Under the pieces are notes generated by a model, which was not told the DNA's origin, made no database searches, and saw nothing but the letters and a program-made list of their open reading frames with translations. A DNA stretch of 24,230 bases. Origin: a virus. Below are positions 22,601 through 24,230 of this stretch, piece by piece. A program made the position numbers and the translations under genes. The stretch covers positions 1-24,230 of IMG/VR virus record IMGVR_UViG_3300025889_000923; one strand, written 5' to 3'. Position 1 is the stretch's first letter, and every line of letters begins with the position of its first letter.

Positions 22601-24230
22601 TCAATATAAAACTCTGAACCTGGTACATATTGTTGACCGGGAAAGTCTGTATTTGTTTTTGTGCTTTCCATATCAATAATACCACTATTGTTGATATTAA
22701 AGCCATTAAATAAAAAAGGCGGATTAGATCTGTTACCAAAAGCCGTTGATTTATCTACTTCTTTAACACGCGGCGTTGTTTCGGAAGGAAAACCAAATAT
22801 TGATAAGTTTTTAAAACGATTAAATTTATTTCTTTCAGTACCATACCCTAGATCGTTTAAGAAATTAATTCCTAAATTATTAATTGTACCTGATTCAGAT
22901 TCGTGTACTTCATGTCTTTTTTCAATAACATAATCATACAATGTCCCCACAACAGCTTCGGGCAAAGCTATTGAAGGATTGTCAATTGTTAAGTCCGGCT
23001 GATCTCCGATCGATACTTTTCTAAATAAATTAAAATAAGTGTCGCCATTAATCATTCTTTGACTGTCATACGATCCTAGCCTTGTGTAAATAGTATCACC
23101 ACCTACGTTAATTAAGTCAGGCACTCTTATATTTTTGAGAATTAGATAACTGTCACCCAAGTCGTATCTATTTCCAAAATTCAAAACTAAAGGATTAATA
23201 TTTTTAGGCTGCCTGGGTAACGTGCACGTGTCATTAAAAGATATGATTCCGTACATTTGACAAAGCATTTCATAATACATATCAGAGTCAGAATCTGATT
23301 CGCTTCTAAAAATACCAAATATGTTTTCAATATCGTTTTTGGAATAAAAATTTCCTAACGAAGGAAGAGTTGACTTACTTAAAAAAGAGCTGAGATCTGC
23401 ACGTTGGTTTAATTCACCTAATAATTCTTCAATGCCTAAACTCTTAGTTCTATCAATTCTCCAATATTTTTTAAATACTTCAGAAATATTACCAACTTTA
23501 GAAATATATTTTACCATGACATCTATTAAATGACTATAAATGAAAGAGTGAATTATTGATCGAATAAAACGATTACTTAATATTTCATTTCTATTTTTGT
23601 TTAACAATTCGTTAGAGATTATAATCCTATCAGTAATAGCTTCAATTGGTGTTTTGTTGCTTGTATCTATTGCATTTTGATCTCTTAATATTTGACCTGA
23701 ATTAAAATATATTTGAACCATACCTTTTAAAAGATTGATTATGTCTGATCTATATTCAGGAAATGATCTTTCTAAAACTTTTTCTGCAGTCAAAACTATG
23801 TAGTCTCTTATTTGTCTGTGAAGCTCAATTAAACGTCCTACATTTCTAATTGCTAAAGAATTTATACCTCCATCTTGAATATATCTTTTTTGGAACTGTT
23901 TAATGTCTTCTGATTTGTCTCCTGTAATAGGGATGAATTCCAATGCACCAATTATCTCTGACCTTAAAACATTTAAACCAGATTGTTGTAAAACTAAATA
24001 TTTATTTCTGCTATCCGGATCAGTAAATGCGGTCTGTCCTGGACTAATTGGATTGTTTACTTGTCTTGCTTCTTCTTTTGAACTATAGGTTTTTATTTCT
24101 AGGTCTTCTTTATCAACTTCACCTGCACCCTTTCCGAGTTTGTTGTTTTTAAATTTTGGCTGTCCATTATTTTTTTTACCTTTTAAAAGATCTTGCTTTA
24201 CATTCCTTTCGGGCTTCAGCTTGTCTTTTA
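19675..24230 (-). CDS. Giant unknown structural protein, at least 1517 residues, start beyond right edge
   Basis: The frame is open from the TAA at 19675 to the right edge, 1517 codons in the window with no ATG in the first 95. A TTG at 23943 could be taken as a start, giving 1422 residues. However, the frame continues upstream without a stop, and there is no good ribosome site at the TTG. The extra segment reads as normal protein: a Lys/Asn/Gln-rich hydrophilic stretch (KGKKNNGQPKFKNNKLGKG) followed by SRNKYLVLQQSGLNVLRSEI. The true start therefore lies outside the window. The body is Asn/Ser/Ile-rich and mostly helical, with no membrane segments or enzymatic motif I recognise. Near the C-terminus is a helical LIDYIQQTLGDIFDRRSSII. 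Being first in the virion-protein block, and by its size, it could be a tail or head-internal protein. I cannot assign a family. Confidence 0.88.
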   Translation of the reverse strand, partial: KDKLKPERNVKQDLLKGKKNNGQPKFKNNKLGKGAGEVDKEDLEIKTYSSKEEARQVNNPISPGQTAFTDPDSRNKYLVLQQSGLNVLRSEIIGALEFIPITGDKSEDIKQFQKRYIQDGGINSLAIRNVGRLIELHRQIRDYIVLTAEKVLERSFPEYRSDIINLLKGMVQIYFNSGQILRDQNAIDTSNKTPIEAITDRIIISNELLNKNRNEILSNRFIRSIIHSFIYSHLIDVMVKYISKVGNISEVFKKYWRIDRTKSLGIEELLGELNQRADLSSFLSKSTLPSLGNFYSKNDIENIFGIFRSESDSDSDMYYEMLCQMYGIISFNDTCTLPRQPKNINPLVLNFGNRYDLGDSYLILKNIRVPDLINVGGDTIYTRLGSYDSQRMINGDTYFNLFRKVSIGDQPDLTIDNPSIALPEAVVGTLYDYVIEKRHEVHESESGTINNLGINFLNDLGYGTERNKFNRFKNLSIFGFPSETTPRVKEVDKSTAFGNRSNPPFLFNGFNINNSGIIDMESTKTNTDFPGQQYVPGSEFYIDNIVSANTSDILGLPEDTITENEKRAKEAFKNISTNYYQQTLKFALDMSSFFPAYETIENASNESIFKKRSPYHRLKSLLFYLKKDIEALQLDTSLIPLLAMTTAAGKEESTKEQQLNTFLASFWGYVGSSHYRKALNLEIHHGEASVKIGEVSDLIASMAKYYNIEVAKYFIENICDINITQGNNLQYSFGGSMSVSSIRQVSDGSEELTAKFNNIFGSNVDYNVNSSKVLTLPIDINQSTSQSGDLIMLETSNIKSKLSTSLGGGSKDLYNVNYSDFDLSSGDVGNMSIGIFRLLKNTLSACAANIDTSTGVPDDDWWSSEINQKTINIADISGNIPSWANQSNEDSIGDYKPNRGPLSLHMHHRFLVWYKWCYDFLSTIPVNLLLIKSPTSMISDNLKLSINRGYIEKIITGLTEAINELGTGITIQNADPVINSVKSKIKVLEMAIDKRQESFANSVHAFLNHSTNLYRIGSSENYGIESIISPDFMTSIALKSFVESEDGDSFNRLKMQKTLKQTLALANPLTNSSILGSKIRNNDFTEKLIPKEVNFSLNKTRLMYKVLSQKGYGFLFNERRGLKTIMNVGIPNGFMTVMQKNAYQKTKNEKFLESPYLCITINKNNHLSDGEIYCPKIFVFDTSANILDINYLTKETSFHLKNYSDSLSIDQILSKYLEITRFKQPTINSLNDEIDIQIGTGLSEIPNVDIATNHLIDYCLKEYMKLTSGMIFDEETFLLDPDRNIIEPDLDPKYQSIFDTIINTIFETYPQVNEDPQLLNEVYRLTNVIKQIMPFASRRNFVKTIAPKKFDKVYSIIVNEKDFLLRGFTDIFQDDPVRSIGSALERPELVDKNKIAQAKSNIGSSTGDNSLIAALGNLSTSSASITSEIITDEMLIDYIQQTLGDIFDRRSSIIPVKIDSYVESLSENSPEVYNYSVNAVLLPSDFLTQVQPQSKDKKDDESSSVEFKYATADTNKG

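Noticed and set aside
23999-24006. Another AATAAATA on the minus strand
   Set aside because: It lies inside the open frame of the giant gene, upstream of an unlikely start.
1-24230. Many plus-strand and alternate-frame open frames of 60-125 codons (for example 7706-8029, 11005-11343, 20789-21166)
   Set aside because: All lie opposite or inside well-supported minus-strand genes, have low-complexity composition rich in Ser/Leu/Phe, and lack ribosome sites or recognisable motifs; they are shadows.
1-24230. tRNA genes, CRISPR arrays, insertion sequences, integrase or attachment sites
   Set aside because: None seen by eye on either strand; coding density leaves almost no room for them.

Overview
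The window is a piece of a tailed-phage genome, most likely a contractile-tailed, T4-superfamily (myovirus-type) phage or prophage-like contig. It is AT-rich (about one third G+C by eye), and every convincing gene lies on the minus strand. Genes are packed almost without gaps: the longest non-coding stretches are about 64-67 bases, and many junctions are overlaps of the ATGA, TAATG or TAAATG kind. No rRNA, tRNA, CRISPR, insertion sequence or integrase was seen. The host cannot be named from the sequence. Similar structural-protein motifs are familiar from marine phages, but that is only a hint.

Transcription runs from right to left. From the right edge: (1) a virion-protein block at 24230-13273. 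It holds a giant protein open at the right edge, a protein with fibronectin-III-like segments, two mid-size structural proteins, and a LamG/concanavalin-like adhesion protein. A T4-type late promoter motif stands inside this block at 17571-17578. (2) DNA-metabolism genes at 13272-11743: a RuvC-like resolvase with a TTG start and a zinc-ribbon/TOPRIM primase. (3) A cysteine-rich protein translationally coupled to a fusion of a PAP2-type phosphatase and a Fic domain (11734-9801). (4) Two orphan genes, a MoxR-type AAA+ ATPase and its metallopeptidase-like/VWA partner (9758-6218). (5) A single-chain Mre11-Rad50 (SbcD-SbcC, T4 gp47-gp46) fusion, a small zinc-ribbon protein, an unknown protein, the large terminase (gp17) and the start of the portal (gp20), at 6221-1.

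The clearest new regulatory signal is a promoter-like element, TGTAAC-16 bases-TATAAT on the minus strand. It occurs four times with exactly the same spacing, once in front of each gene of block 4, and each copy sits at the end of the preceding gene. The clearest new protein signal is the PAP2-Fic fusion, with both catalytic signatures intact. The Mre11-Rad50 fusion and the MoxR/VWA pair are also notable. Replication and recombination genes (primase, RuvC, Mre11-Rad50) probably prepare and repair the DNA concatemer, which terminase then packages through the portal. The MoxR/VWA pair sits beside them and may remodel a replication or packaging complex, but that is inference.
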